Positions 9,960-20,400 of a stretch of DNA of 64,000 bases are shown piece by piece. A program made the translations under genes and the position numbers. The stretch's first letter is position 1; every line of letters begins with the position of its first letter. Below the pieces are notes generated by a model. The model searched no databases. It had not been told where the DNA came from and was given only the letters and a program-made list of their open reading frames with translations. This DNA is from Verrucomicrobiia bacterium (GTDB taxonomy: Bacteria; Verrucomicrobiota; Verrucomicrobiia; Limisphaerales; JADLHS01): NCBI GenBank assembly GCA_023953615.1, contig JAMLJH010000001.1:537360-601359 (forward strand). Reading direction: 5' to 3'.

Positions 9960-11096
9960 ATGTTCCGGGTTTTCTTCCATCTCGATATGGATGCGTTTTA
10001 CGCCTCCATCGAGCAACGCGACCACCCGGCCCTCATAGGCAAACCGGTTATCGTCGGCGGTTCACCGACGCAACGCGGAGTCGTGTGCGCGGCAAGTTAT
10101 GAAGCGCGCAAATTCGGAGTTAAATCAGCCATGCCTAGCGTCACGGCGGGAAGACTCTGCCCCAAAGGAATCTTCCTGCGACCGCGAATGGACGCATATC
10201 GCACTGAATCGCGAGAAATCATGGCCATCGTTCGGGAACGAGCCGGAGAACGCATCCAGCAAGTCTCGATAGACGAAGCTTACGTGGAGGTTTCAGCCCG
10301 GTTTCAAGGCGCGACCGCCGATGCCAGCTTGGAACTGGCTCTCCCCCTCGCCCGCGCAATCAAGGCGGCCATTCTTCAAATGCGCCAACTCACCGTCTCC
10401 ATCGGGATCGCTCCAAACAAACTCCTGGCCAAACTGGCAAGCGACTATCAGAAGCCTGACGGGCTGACGCTGATCCGCGAATCCGAGAAGGTTGAATTCC
10501 TGAAACGATTGCCGGTTCGAGCGCTGCATGGAGTGGGAAAAATCACGGAGGAAAATTTGCGCCGGGTCGGTATTCAAACCATCGAGGATTTACAGAATTA
10601 CCCGGGCGATCTGCGCTCCATCGTCGGCTCCTGGGGAACTGAGCTGCGCCGCTTTGCCTTCGGCGACGATGAGCGACCCCTGGATTTGAGCGACGAAGTA
10701 AAGAGCATCAGCAGCGAAAACACATTTCTCCGCGACACGGAAGACCGTCCGACTTTGCGCGCCTGCTTGAAAGAACTCGCCGAAGACATCGCGGCGCATC
10801 TGGAACATCACCGCCTGGCAGCCCGCACCGTGCAGGTTAAGATTCGCTACGGAGATTTCACCACGCTCACTCGCCAGATTTCCATGGAAGAACCATTGAC
10901 CCAAGGGCGGGAGATTTATCGGCTGGGATGCTGGCTGTTGGGGCGCGAACGATTGGTTAATCGCCCGTTGCGCCTGTTGGGACTGGGCGTCAGTGGTCTA
11001 ATGGAAGCGAGCATCAATCAACTCCAACTCCCTTTTCCAAAGCAACAAGCAACCTCAAACGCCAGCGCCCGGCACCCCCTCGGTCGCAGCCAATAA
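9960..11096 (+). CDS. dinB: DNA polymerase IV (Y family)
   Basis: 378 aa. Error-prone translesion polymerase. Catalytic acidic residues are visible: Asp9 and Asp11 in FHLDMDAFYASIE, and Asp105-Glu106 in QVSIDEAYVEVS. The palm, thumb (GIAPNKLLAKLASDYQKP) and little-finger regions are in the normal order. Near the C-terminus INQLQLPF resembles the beta-clamp binding motif QLxLF, which would recruit it to the replication clamp. The ATG at 9960 is preceded by GACAGGA. Located 20 bp after acnA, with no LexA-like box in the short spacer, so any damage control must come from elsewhere. Confidence 0.96.
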   Translation: MFRVFFHLDMDAFYASIEQRDHPALIGKPVIVGGSPTQRGVVCAASYEARKFGVKSAMPSVTAGRLCPKGIFLRPRMDAYRTESREIMAIVRERAGERIQQVSIDEAYVEVSARFQGATADASLELALPLARAIKAAILQMRQLTVSIGIAPNKLLAKLASDYQKPDGLTLIRESEKVEFLKRLPVRALHGVGKITEENLRRVGIQTIEDLQNYPGDLRSIVGSWGTELRRFAFGDDERPLDLSDEVKSISSENTFLRDTEDRPTLRACLKELAEDIAAHLEHHRLAARTVQVKIRYGDFTTLTRQISMEEPLTQGREIYRLGCWLLGRERLVNRPLRLLGLGVSGLMEASINQLQLPFPKQQATSNASARHPLGRSQ

Positions 11097-11127
11097 AAAA
11101 GCGCGCAGCCTTTTTCGCTACGCGCTT
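11094..11127. terminator. Bidirectional terminator between dinB and the PEP-CTERM gene
   Basis: A 7-bp stem AAGCGCG/CGCGCTT (11099-11105 with 11121-11127), extended by an inner AGC/GCT across a bulge, lies between convergent genes. On the minus strand it is followed by a run of six T, making a good terminator for the gene at 11143-11937. On the plus strand it starts within the dinB stop codon and lacks a T tail. Confidence 0.75.
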
Positions 11128-11142
11128 GGGAGAAAAAACTGA

Positions 11143-11937
11143 TCAAGCCTTGCGCTTGCCGCAACCAAACAATGCGAGCATTCCCAGCAACGCAATGGTC
11201 ATCGAGGACGGCTCCGGAACGCTGACCGTAAATCCCATACCGTCAAATCCCTTTTTCGCGATATACGCCACAGAACCGGACTCACTCATTGCGAGCAGCG
11301 TATTATCCAGATTTACCCGAACCTCCGTGGCTCCGCTTGTATATGAGATTGAATTCGCGTCAAGTGCGGCATTGATGTCGAAATTGATTCCCCCAGACCA
11401 AAACAAACCGATACCAGAGTTGCTGATCAGATCGAACTGCCCGTTGGCGTTCGGGGCAAAAACCATGCTGGCCGTCAGGCTGATTGGATTTATGCTGATT
11501 CCATCCACGCTCAAAATATCGAAGAAGAAGGAAGTAGCTACGGCCACCTTCGTGTTACCCGTACCCGTTCCAGCCAGAGAGAAATCGCCCGCTTCATAGA
11601 AGCGCAACTGGGAAATTGAATTCCCTTCGGTCGCCTTGATCAAAAAATTCAACTGACCATCCGTTAAATCAACACCCCCGCCTTGTGAAAAAGCGGCAAA
11701 ATTTTGCGGATTAAAATCCAAAGTATCTCCCGCGAGAATTGGGGCGCCAAACAGTGGTCCGACATCCGTGATCGAAGACTCCGTCACTCCTTGGAAAATA
11801 ACTGAAGAGCCAAAAAAATCTCCGTAAGAGTAGGTTGCGGCCTTACTGCTTGTTGGCCCAACGACCAAAACCAGACCCAGCGCCAAAATTCCACTCCCGA
11901 TTCCAGCGCTGGAAATAAATGCGTACGACTTTTTCAT
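11143..11937 (-). CDS. PEP-CTERM sorting-domain protein
   Basis: 264 aa. An N-terminal signal peptide (MKKSYAFISSAGIGSGILAL and onward) and the C-terminal sequence VPEPSSMTIALLGMLALFGC followed by GKRKA form the full PEP-CTERM signature: PEP motif, hydrophobic helix, basic end. Such proteins are exported and then processed by an exosortase, usually with an exopolysaccharide locus; neither is in this window. The body is rich in Gly, Ser, Asn and Phe with no Cys before the tail and resembles the generic choice-of-anchor secreted proteins. A terminator follows at 11127-11094. The upstream 200 bp are AT-rich and probably hold the promoter, but no clear boxes are seen. Confidence 0.9.
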   Translation of the reverse strand: MKKSYAFISSAGIGSGILALGLVLVVGPTSSKAATYSYGDFFGSSVIFQGVTESSITDVGPLFGAPILAGDTLDFNPQNFAAFSQGGGVDLTDGQLNFLIKATEGNSISQLRFYEAGDFSLAGTGTGNTKVAVATSFFFDILSVDGISINPISLTASMVFAPNANGQFDLISNSGIGLFWSGGINFDINAALDANSISYTSGATEVRVNLDNTLLAMSESGSVAYIAKKGFDGMGFTVSVPEPSSMTIALLGMLALFGCGKRKA

Positions 11938-12149
11938 AGTTGTTAACAGGGCTACAGTTGCTTGGGTTCTCTACTGGGTTCTGGGCTACTGTTTAGCTGC
12001 TCAGATTTAACTCTAACCGCGCAAAATTTACAAGGATTTTTTCCGTGTATTTCTGAATATTTGCCTTAAATATCGAATTTATCCGGAGAAGACCCGACGA
12101 CAACCAACGCATAACTACATACGATGCCGTCACCGGACCAAAACGATGC

Positions 12150-12188
12150 TGAAAAAGCAAAATGCGCCAGTGATTTACTGGCGCATTT
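12150..12188 (-). terminator. Terminator downstream of superoxide dismutase
   Basis: A perfect 12-bp stem (12160-12171 with 12177-12188; AAATGCGCCAGT and its complement) has a 5-nt loop. On the minus strand it is followed by TTTTGCTTTTTC. It lies 27 bp beyond the stop codon of the dismutase gene. Confidence 0.9.
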
Positions 12189-12215
12189 ACTTAACGTGAT
12201 GAAAAGGTTTTTAGC

Positions 12216-12830
12216 TCAATAATGCTTGGCGACCTCTGCCCAATTGACGACGTTCCAGAAGGCTTTCAGATAATCACCGCGCTTGTTCTGGTACTTGAGA
12301 TAGTAGGCGTGCTCCCATACGTCCACGCCGAGCAACGGTTTCCCTTCGCAGCCGGCAATCGCTTTGCCCATCAACGGATTGTCCTGATTCGCAGTGGAAA
12401 CCACTTCCAACTTGCCATGATGCGAAACCAGCCAGGCCCAGCCGCTGCCAAAACGCTTCAACCCGGCGGCTTCAAATTTCGCCTTAAATTCGTCGAAACT
12501 GCCGAAAGCGGTCTTGATAGCGTCCGCCAATTTACCATTCGGCGCGCCGCCGGCATGCGGGGCCATCGTTTTCCAGAAGAAGGAATGATTCCAGTGTCCG
12601 CCGCCATTGTTGCGCACCGCGCCCCGAATGTTCTCAGGAACAGAAGCCAGATCCTGAATCAATTGATCCAAGGACTTCGCTTCGAGAGCGGCGTGACCAG
12701 CAATGGCCTTGTTCAAATTATCCACGTAACCTTTATGATGCCGGCCGTGGTGAATTTCCATCGTTTGAGCGTCAATGTGTGGTTCCAATGCGGATTTGTC
12801 GTAAGGAAGAGCAGGTAGTTCAAATGCCAT
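12216..12830 (-). CDS. sodA: Superoxide dismutase, Mn/Fe family
   Basis: 204 aa, normal length. Converts superoxide to hydrogen peroxide and oxygen. Metal ligands are His27, His82 ([11 protein letters not shown]), Asp170 and His174 ([10 protein letters not shown]). Gly at residues 76-78 together with Gln149 in [11 protein letters not shown] is the pattern of the manganese type rather than the iron type, where the Gln sits beside the second His; this is why the symbol sodA is used. No signal peptide, so cytoplasmic. A GGAG ribosome binding site lies 8 nt before the ATG. It has its own terminator, so it appears monocistronic and separate from the hisH convoy upstream. Confidence 0.96.
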   Translation of the reverse strand: MAFELPALPYDKSALEPHIDAQTMEIHHGRHHKGYVDNLNKAIAGHAALEAKSLDQLIQDLASVPENIRGAVRNNGGGHWNHSFFWKTMAPHAGGAPNGKLADAIKTAFGSFDEFKAKFEAAGLKRFGSGWAWLVSHHGKLEVVSTANQDNPLMGKAIAGCEGKPLLGVDVWEHAYYLKYQNKRGDYLKAFWNVVNWAEVAKHY

Positions 12831-12904
12831 AATAATTCTCCAATAAACAGTTTAATAACTACTTATAGCGTAGCAAAGGAAGCCGAATTGCCAAGCGCCG
12901 AAAA

Positions 12905-13522
12905 TCATTTCGTCAACGCCACAAAATTTTTCAGTAGCTGCAGACCAACGCGCTGGCTCTTCTCGGGATGAAACTGCGTGGCAAAGACGTTGTCCTTCCA
13001 AACCGAGGAAGCGAATGTTTCGCCGTATTCGGTTTGTGTGGCCACAACGTTTGGGTCAGTTGGCTGCGGAAAAAAACTGTGGACGAAATAAACGTAACTC
13101 CCGTTGGCAATTCCGCGATAGAGCGGACAATCCGAACGAGTAATCTCAATTTGATTCCAACCGATCTGCGGAACCTTCAGTCCACTGGCCGACGAAAAGC
13201 GCACAACTTTACCCGCCAAAACTCCCAATCCCGCCGCGCAACTGTTGAATTCCTCGCTGCGCTCAAAAAGCGCCTGATAGCCCACACAAATGCCAAGAAA
13301 GGGACGGCCTGATTTGATAAAGTCTCGCGAAGCTTCCAGTAAGTCCTGACGCCGCAAGGCGTTGATGCAATCGTCAAATGCACCAACCCCGGGCAACACC
13401 AAACCGCTGGCCTCCGCCAGCCCATCCGGCGATTGAGTTATGCGCACCGCAGCTCCGACCTGGAGCAAGGCTTTATGCACACTCCGCAAATTGCCCGAAC
13501 CGTAATCAAGCAAAGCAATCAC
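12905..13522 (-). CDS. hisH: Imidazole glycerol phosphate synthase, glutaminase subunit
   Basis: 205 aa from a GTG at 13522, where the protein starts MIALLDYGSGNLRS as HisH proteins do. An in-frame ATG at 13648 would add 42 odd residues and overlap the kinase gene, so it was not chosen. It supplies ammonia to HisF for histidine and AICAR synthesis. The class I glutamine amidotransferase triad is Cys79 (FLGICVGYQ), His185 and Glu187 (ATQFHPEKSQ). No other his gene is in the window. It is the last gene of the long minus-strand convoy, 56 bp after the sugar kinase. A role in a surface-sugar pathway (HisH2-like) is possible but nothing here shows it. Confidence 0.9.
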   Translation of the reverse strand: MIALLDYGSGNLRSVHKALLQVGAAVRITQSPDGLAEASGLVLPGVGAFDDCINALRRQDLLEASRDFIKSGRPFLGICVGYQALFERSEEFNSCAAGLGVLAGKVVRFSSASGLKVPQIGWNQIEITRSDCPLYRGIANGSYVYFVHSFFPQPTDPNVVATQTEYGETFASSVWKDNVFATQFHPEKSQRVGLQLLKNFVALTK

Positions 13523-13578
13523 CAGAGCATTAAAGCAAAAAGCGGCTCCGGGAAAAGCCGGAAGGCGCAGACACGAAC

Positions 13579-14469
13579 TTACGCGGGCAAGGTACCGGCG
13601 GGCAACTGCGTCGCCCGGGTGCCAATGCGCAGTCCCTGCCGCAGCCACTCGCCGGGCGCGTGGCCGAGCTGAATTTCCCGGGCGACCGCAGCCAGAAGCG
13701 CATCGCCCGCACCGACGGTATTGCGCGGCTTTCCGCGCGGCGGGACAGCAAAGGACTGGAAATTTTCAGCGGAATTTATCAATAAACCTCGTTGCGCGCC
13801 GCGTGACACCAGCACCCATCCATGCGTGGCCTCGGATAGCCTCCGGGCGGCTTCGAGCAGCCCCGCCTCCGAGCGCACGGGACGTCCCCACCATTGCGCC
13901 AGTTCATGTTCATTGGGTTTAACTAAAAACGGATGCGCTTTGACCGCGACGCGCAATGGCGCGCCATCACAATCCACCAAGGTTTTGACTTTCAGCCTTC
14001 GGGCCAGGTGGATGAGTCGGAAGTACGCATTGGTCGGAACTCCACGCGGCAGGCTGCCGGACAAAATCAAAAGGTCACCCGGTGACAACAGTTTTCGCAC
14101 CGCCATTTGAATTTGCGCCCAATCCGTGGAAGACAACTTCGGCCCCAGCGGGTTGAAACGCATCTGCCGACCGGATTGGGCCGTCACGATGATATTGGTC
14201 CGCGTGGCTTCACGAATGGGAACAATCTGCGCCCGGATGGTTTCGTTTCGCAAATGAGCGGACAACTCGGTCCCGGAGCGCCCACCCAACGGCAACAGCA
14301 ACCGGGGTTTGCTTCCGAGATGCCTCAGCCAGCGAACGACGTTGATCCCTTTGCCCCCGGCCCAGCGGCGCTCGGAATCAATGTTGTTCTTCTCTTCCCA
14401 CAACACTTCCCGAACCCGCCACTCCACATCAATGGAAGGATTTAACGCGAGGACCAGAGGGTTCGTCAC
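13579..14469 (-). CDS. PfkB-family sugar kinase (1-phosphofructokinase/tagatose-6-P kinase group)
   Basis: 296 aa. The N-terminal ALNPSIDVEW, the WAGGKGINVVRWLRHLG signature and the C-terminal anion-hole/catalytic motif NTVGAGDALLAA place it in the hexose-phosphate kinase branch of the PfkB family. It phosphorylates a sugar phosphate with ATP; the exact substrate cannot be read from sequence. The start is a GTG at 14469 whose last three bases sit in a GTGA overlap with the stop of the giant protease gene, which suggests translational coupling. It is unusual to find a central-carbon kinase behind a surface protease; this may be simple transcriptional convenience. Confidence 0.88.
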   Translation of the reverse strand: MTNPLVLALNPSIDVEWRVREVLWEEKNNIDSERRWAGGKGINVVRWLRHLGSKPRLLLPLGGRSGTELSAHLRNETIRAQIVPIREATRTNIIVTAQSGRQMRFNPLGPKLSSTDWAQIQMAVRKLLSPGDLLILSGSLPRGVPTNAYFRLIHLARRLKVKTLVDCDGAPLRVAVKAHPFLVKPNEHELAQWWGRPVRSEAGLLEAARRLSEATHGWVLVSRGAQRGLLINSAENFQSFAVPPRGKPRNTVGAGDALLAAVAREIQLGHAPGEWLRQGLRIGTRATQLPAGTLPA

Positions 14470-17400
14470 GGCAACAGAACGAGCCGATAGTACACCGTAT
14501 TGAACGAACCGGTTTGCGTACCATCATCCAGGTATTGGTAGATACCCGTGGCGGAAGTCACGATTTCCGGAAACGCGGTCCAGACGGGCGGCGACAACTG
14601 CGACGACCATTCCACCTGATACTGTTGACCGGGCGGGCCGCTCCAAGTGATTTCAACGCCATTGAAGCGCTTGAGAATCCTAAGGATCACCGGCGGCGGC
14701 ACATAGGTGGACAGCGCCTGACCCTCGCGAACGCGGAAGAAGTGGTACGGTGAAGGCAAGGGCACGCAATAGGTCGTTGCGTCACCCGTGCCGTAAACCG
14801 TAGGCGACACGGCAACCCAATCGGAACTGGGCAAGTTTGTCACTCCTTCGACGAAATACGGCGCGCCATCCAGCGACGTCCAGGTCAGGCAGAAGCTGTT
14901 TGATCCCAGAAACGCATTGGTGATCATAATGTTCGTGCCGTACATGTTCCATTCGCGCACCGCCGCGCAATAGCTCACCGGACCAGGCGATAGGTTGGCA
15001 GCCGCAAAATACCAGTCTCCCGGAGTCAATGGCACGGGCTGACTGAAATCAAAGACGGTAATGATTTCGTCATTGGTATAAACATTCGCGCTTAGATAAT
15101 CGAACACCGCCAGCGTGGGCGGCAGTTCGCGCCGCAAAACCAGCGTCATGTCCCCACTTAAATCCCGCAACTCGAATTGGGCGCGAACCGCTCCCGCCGA
15201 AACGGAGTAGTGGTAGTAATCAAGCGAGAACGGTAACGGATTGACCGCGCAATAAGGGATGGCGTTGGTCAGCTCAACCGTGGGCGGGAACGTTGCCAGG
15301 TCAAAGTCCACGTAAATGATGTACGTGGCGTTGACCGGATTGAGGTTTTCCACCGCCAGATAATAACGCTCACCCGGCAGCAAATTCGCCTTGGTGCTGG
15401 TCGGCGGCACGATGCTGGTAGCACTCAACACCTCGGTATGATTGGCGGCGTTCAGCGCGAAAACCACATCGTTGGCATTGGTGGCCCCAGAAGCGGGCGG
15501 CGCGGTCTGATTGAAGTAGAAATTCAATCCCGGCGTGGCACGGAACAACACGTTCGTGGCATAACGGGCGAACGGCGGCACATCCACCGCGTAATAGATG
15601 ATTCGCCCCGCCGGAATCTCCTGCTCCAAAGGATCGCCCGGGCGCAATATGCGCGGGGCCGGAGTGTTGGTTTGCAAAATGAATTGCAACTGCCAATCCA
15701 GCAACGCGACGTTGTTGGTCGCACCCGTCCGCGAATCCAGAATTTCCAACTGCCACAACCCGTAAGCGCTCTCACCTTCAAGAACCTTCAAGGACTCCTC
15801 CGGCAGAACGTAAAGGGAGCCGCCGGCTTCCGTCACGGTAAAGTGATCCACCAAGACCTCAGACGATGAATTGGTTTCCACCGGCCCCAAGTGAACGGTG
15901 GTTAAATTGCTGGTAGCGGTAAAGAACAGTCCACCCAGTCGCCAATCACTGCCTCCCGTGAAGGTATTGGTATCAACGTTGGGAATATAAATCTGCGCTC
16001 CCAAGCTGTCCGCACAAACTTCTGGAGGCGACATCATCCCGCATTTCCCGGCCGCGCCAGCGTCGTAGATGGCTTGAATTTCTGCCGCCGACAGGGCGCG
16101 ACCATAAAGCGTAGCCTCGTCAATGATACCACGGAAAAATTCTCCTTCTGGAGAAGACGCACCAATGATCAGGGACGCCGAATTGAGGGTAGCGGCCAGA
16201 TTGCCTGGTATCGTCCGCGTACGAACTGACACCCCATCCAGGTAGGTCACCAACTCGATGGAATTTCCCGGAAGCTGACGAAAAGTAGTCGCCAAATGGT
16301 GAAAGGTATTCTTGCTGGGAACGGGTTGATAGCGGGAGGCCTCATAAGTTCCCGGATCATCTCCCACACCCGCGTAATTAGGGTCGTTGTAGTAAGGTCC
16401 AATTCCCGATAACACGACGTTGATCCCGTAATTGCACGGAATGGTGGAAATGCCACGTTTCGCAATCAGACCATAATCGTATAGCGACGGATTAGTGTCC
16501 TGGTACCAAAGTTCAATGCTAAATTCATTGAGCAAATTAAGCGAAGGACTGTTGGCAATCTCAAGATACGAACCGGAGTTTCCATCGAAATTGAACCCCT
16601 GTCCGACCACTCCCGTCCCGTAGGTGACTCCACCACGTACCACCGCATGGTTTCCCCCCACAATATCCAGAGTATTTCCGTCTCCCGGCCACCAACTGAT
16701 GATGCCGTCCAACGTCGGGGCTTTCCGATACGCATAGCCCAACTGGTATGAGCGACCAGGCGTCGTAACCATCGTACGGTTGATTTGACCCGCTCGCAAC
16801 GCCAGTGAGTTGGTCCCCGCGTACGCCGAATTGGTCGTGACCGTGACGGTCTCATCAACCACGTTCCAGCCATCCGGCACGCCCACGGTTGGCGCGGCGT
16901 AATCCTGCGCCAGCGTGGGAAACTCAAAATCGCTCAACACGTAATTCGCTCCCGCCAGTCCGCGGAATGGCGGCGGCGCAAACTTGATCGGCAGCGTGGT
17001 CTTGTTCGTGTTATCCGTAAAAATCAGATAGCTGTGCATGCTGCCGATGGAACTCACCGAGTATTCCCACAGCGTATTCGTTTCGGCGTTGCCAAATTCG
17101 TTCATCCGGATTTCAACGAACGTGGAATGGCCGGGACCGTAACTCAAAGTAACCTGCCCGGTCCCGCTGACCATGCCGGAATTGAAAATCTGAACTCCTT
17201 CATAATAGGCGGTCAGTTGATCCGGCAGTTGAAAGAAATCATACTCGATCGTCATTTTTCCGGAAACCGCGCCGGTATCAATCGGCACCGAATTGCTGGT
17301 CGGGCCACCGTTGGCGGCCACCGGAACAAAATTCGTTACCGTCAGCGTGCTGCCGAAACCGTCGGCACTCAAACCGCCGCGATTTTCCGCCAGTAAAACC

Positions 17401-20400
17401 CGCGTTCCTTTCGGGCTGATCAAGGTCAACGACAAATCCGAAACCCGGGGATGATCCAGTCGCAACGCCACGTCCATTTCCGCCACCGGCAAGGTGTTCG
17501 TAATGAAAATGGAGTAGTTGGTGACCGCATCATCCAGCAAACTTTGCTTGCCGCTCAAGCCAACCGGAATGGATTGCGGCGGCGGCCCCAGCAAAATCGT
17601 GCTGCGGTACACAAAGGTCTGACTGGTGTTGTTGGGGTTGTAAACGCTGATGAAGTAGCGCCCGGCTGACAACGGGGGCAGTGACGTATTATCAATCGTC
17701 AAACACCCTCCCGGCGGAACAACCGTCTTCTTGAAATCATAAGCCTCGCGGGTGGGCCGCCGGTCTTTGCGGACATAGATTTCCAAAGGCTTGGGATTGC
17801 TGGTGGTGATGATGTCCACGCAAATGGTCAGGTTGGTGGCTTCCACCGGCACGTTGCGCGAGAAATGACGCCAGCCCAAACCCGCCACGGTATTCGTGAT
17901 ATCACAATCGTCCTCGCATTGCCGATCCAGTCGAATGGCCACGGTGTTGACCCGACCGGTCTGCGTCAGCGCGTCATCGCTGTAAGTGAAATACCAGGTG
18001 CCGCCGGGAGCTTCCCCCATGAAACCCTCGAAGGTCCCCGGTCCCGAAGGCGGAATTGAATTGAGGAAATCGCCCTCGCCGCTGTCGTCATACAGAAACG
18101 CATACGGTCCCGGTGGATCGTTATACGGTGGATTGGGCACGCTGCGGTGATTGTCAAAAGTTACCGCCCGCAAATTATGATCCACGGTGGCAATGACATC
18201 TCCGTAGCGTTCGTGCGTGACGTTGTTGGTAATCAACACCCGGCGGATGGATTCATTCACCCCGGTTAACGAGGCGCGGGTGATCGCCACAAAACGCGTG
18301 CCGCGCGGCAAACTGGGGCTGCCATCGGGAATGTCATATCCCAGCATCGGATACGCGGTCACGAAGCCGTTCCCATCCTCGGCGCCCAACGGCAGCTCAC
18401 TGAATATCCCCCACAACTCGAATTCGGCCGCCTGTTGATCCTCGGATTTCACCCCGATGTAATAAATCGCGCCCATGGTGGAATTAGTGAAGGCCACAAA
18501 TTCGTCGCCGCTCAAATCATTACGACTCAACGAAACCTCGGCCGTCGCCAACACGGCGGGATCAAGATTGGTGAGGGCGGCATTGGTTGAGACGTACAAA
18601 TCCAGATCCGCATACCGCCGCGTGGCTTCGCCTTCCACCGCCGAAAACACTCCCATCCGCGGCGTGGCCAGATCGCGCTGTTGCGAAATGAGGAACGACG
18701 CGTTGGTGAAGCTCGTATTATTGCTCATCATGTAGAAGCGCCATTGATTGGTCATGCCATTCGAGGTGCCCAAGAGCGGCGTATTCGCCCCCACATGCTG
18801 CCCGACCAGCGTGCCACTGGAAAAGGTCGCCACATTGAGCGAATTGCTCACATAAGTCACCACGGCTGGCGCCACCGAAAGCAGCGTCCGGCCCGGGTCC
18901 AAGGTCAGCGACGTCGGCCATTCGCCTTCACCGGAGGAAATCACCAGCGCGTAATCCTGCACCGTGTCATTGGGATGCGCCGTCACGGCGTTCACATTGA
19001 CCGCGCGCGCCATCACGGTGATGGAATAATTCGTGCCCAACTCCGGCCGCAAATACACATTTTCCACGTTGTTGATCACGTCAAGATTTGGCGGATCATT
19101 CGTGTCCCATGGAGCCGTGTAGAGACTGCCCGACATGAAATCGTTGCCCAGATAAATATCGCCGGTATCCAGATTGGTTACGATCAGGTCGAGGTTGTTC
19201 ACCAACTTGATCCCGGCCACCGGATTGCCGGCGGGATCGGTCCAAGCCAGCGTGACGCGCAGCGACAGAAAGCGTCCGTCCTCATCCAAGGACACAAACC
19301 GCGTCACGCTCTGCCCCGTCGCCAGGGCATCCGCAGGGGACTGATCGAACGCCAGCACCGAGTTGGGTTGATCCAGTGCGAACGCGTTGGTAATGCCCGG
19401 AGGCAGCGTGCTGTCCAATTGAATCGCTCCCCATCCCTGATAGTTGATCGAACTTTGCGCCTGAAAACTGTAAAGGTTGCCCGCGGAACGCGCGCCATTG
19501 ATCAGCAAGGCCTTCATCAGCGCCGGACTGTTGGTGCGATGCAAATTCTGCTCGAAGAATCCCTGCATCAACGCCAGCGTGCCGGAAGCGTGCGCGGCGG
19601 CCATGCTCGTGCCGGATTCATACCGATAATAATGCGGCCCCTCGCCATTGGTGCTGGTGATCGAATTGTTCAAATTGCTCAACACCTGATAGTAGTCACC
19701 CAGGTCGTTCGTGGTAACGATGATGGTGTGCAGATCAAAGGCCACGGTGTTGGAAGTGGTGTTGACAACGCGATACGACCAGTTTTGTCCGACTGCACCG
19801 CCCAAGTCCGGCAGATCAGGCGGTATTGAGACGCTATTGGTCCGGGTCAAATCATTATTGCCCGGTGTCGCCAGGCCATTCTTCTTCACGTAAATGGGCA
19901 GATCTGGAAAAGGAGTGGGCGAGTCAAGGTTGGGACTGACGAAAATACTGAAGCCCACCGTGTTGACCGGCAGGAACAGAAAATAATCCTTACCCGTACC
20001 GGCCGGAAGCGATTGGTCCGTCAACGCGGTGTTATGATAGTTGGTCGGATTATAATACTCCGGCTCATCCCACTGGCTCGAACGCGCCGAAATCACGAAC
20101 GTGCCGGGCGCAACCACGTCGGGTTTGACGCGACCAGACTCCCCTTCGATTCCCACGCCCACGTTGCCCCGGCTGGAAAAACGCGCCACTTGATTTTCCG
20201 AGCTGGTCATTTCCTTCCACGGCGTGGTGGTATTCGTGGTCGTCACGTCACCGGTGGTGGTGATCTTGTTGACTTCATTGGTAATGTCTCGGGCCAGCTC
20301 AATCGCACCCACCGTCAACACGTTCTTGGCCGTGGCCGGAGACCAAATCGTGCCGGCGCGGCCGCCCAATCCATTATCATTTCCGTCGCCGTCGTTGCCG

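Noticed and set aside
13523..13648. N-terminal extension of HisH to 13648
   Set aside because: The added residues do not resemble HisH and would overlap the kinase gene by 70 bp.
18681..19829. Plus-strand ORF (382 codons) inside the giant protease
   Set aside because: It is Arg/His-rich shadow sequence opposite the protease; no signal peptide, motif or promoter.
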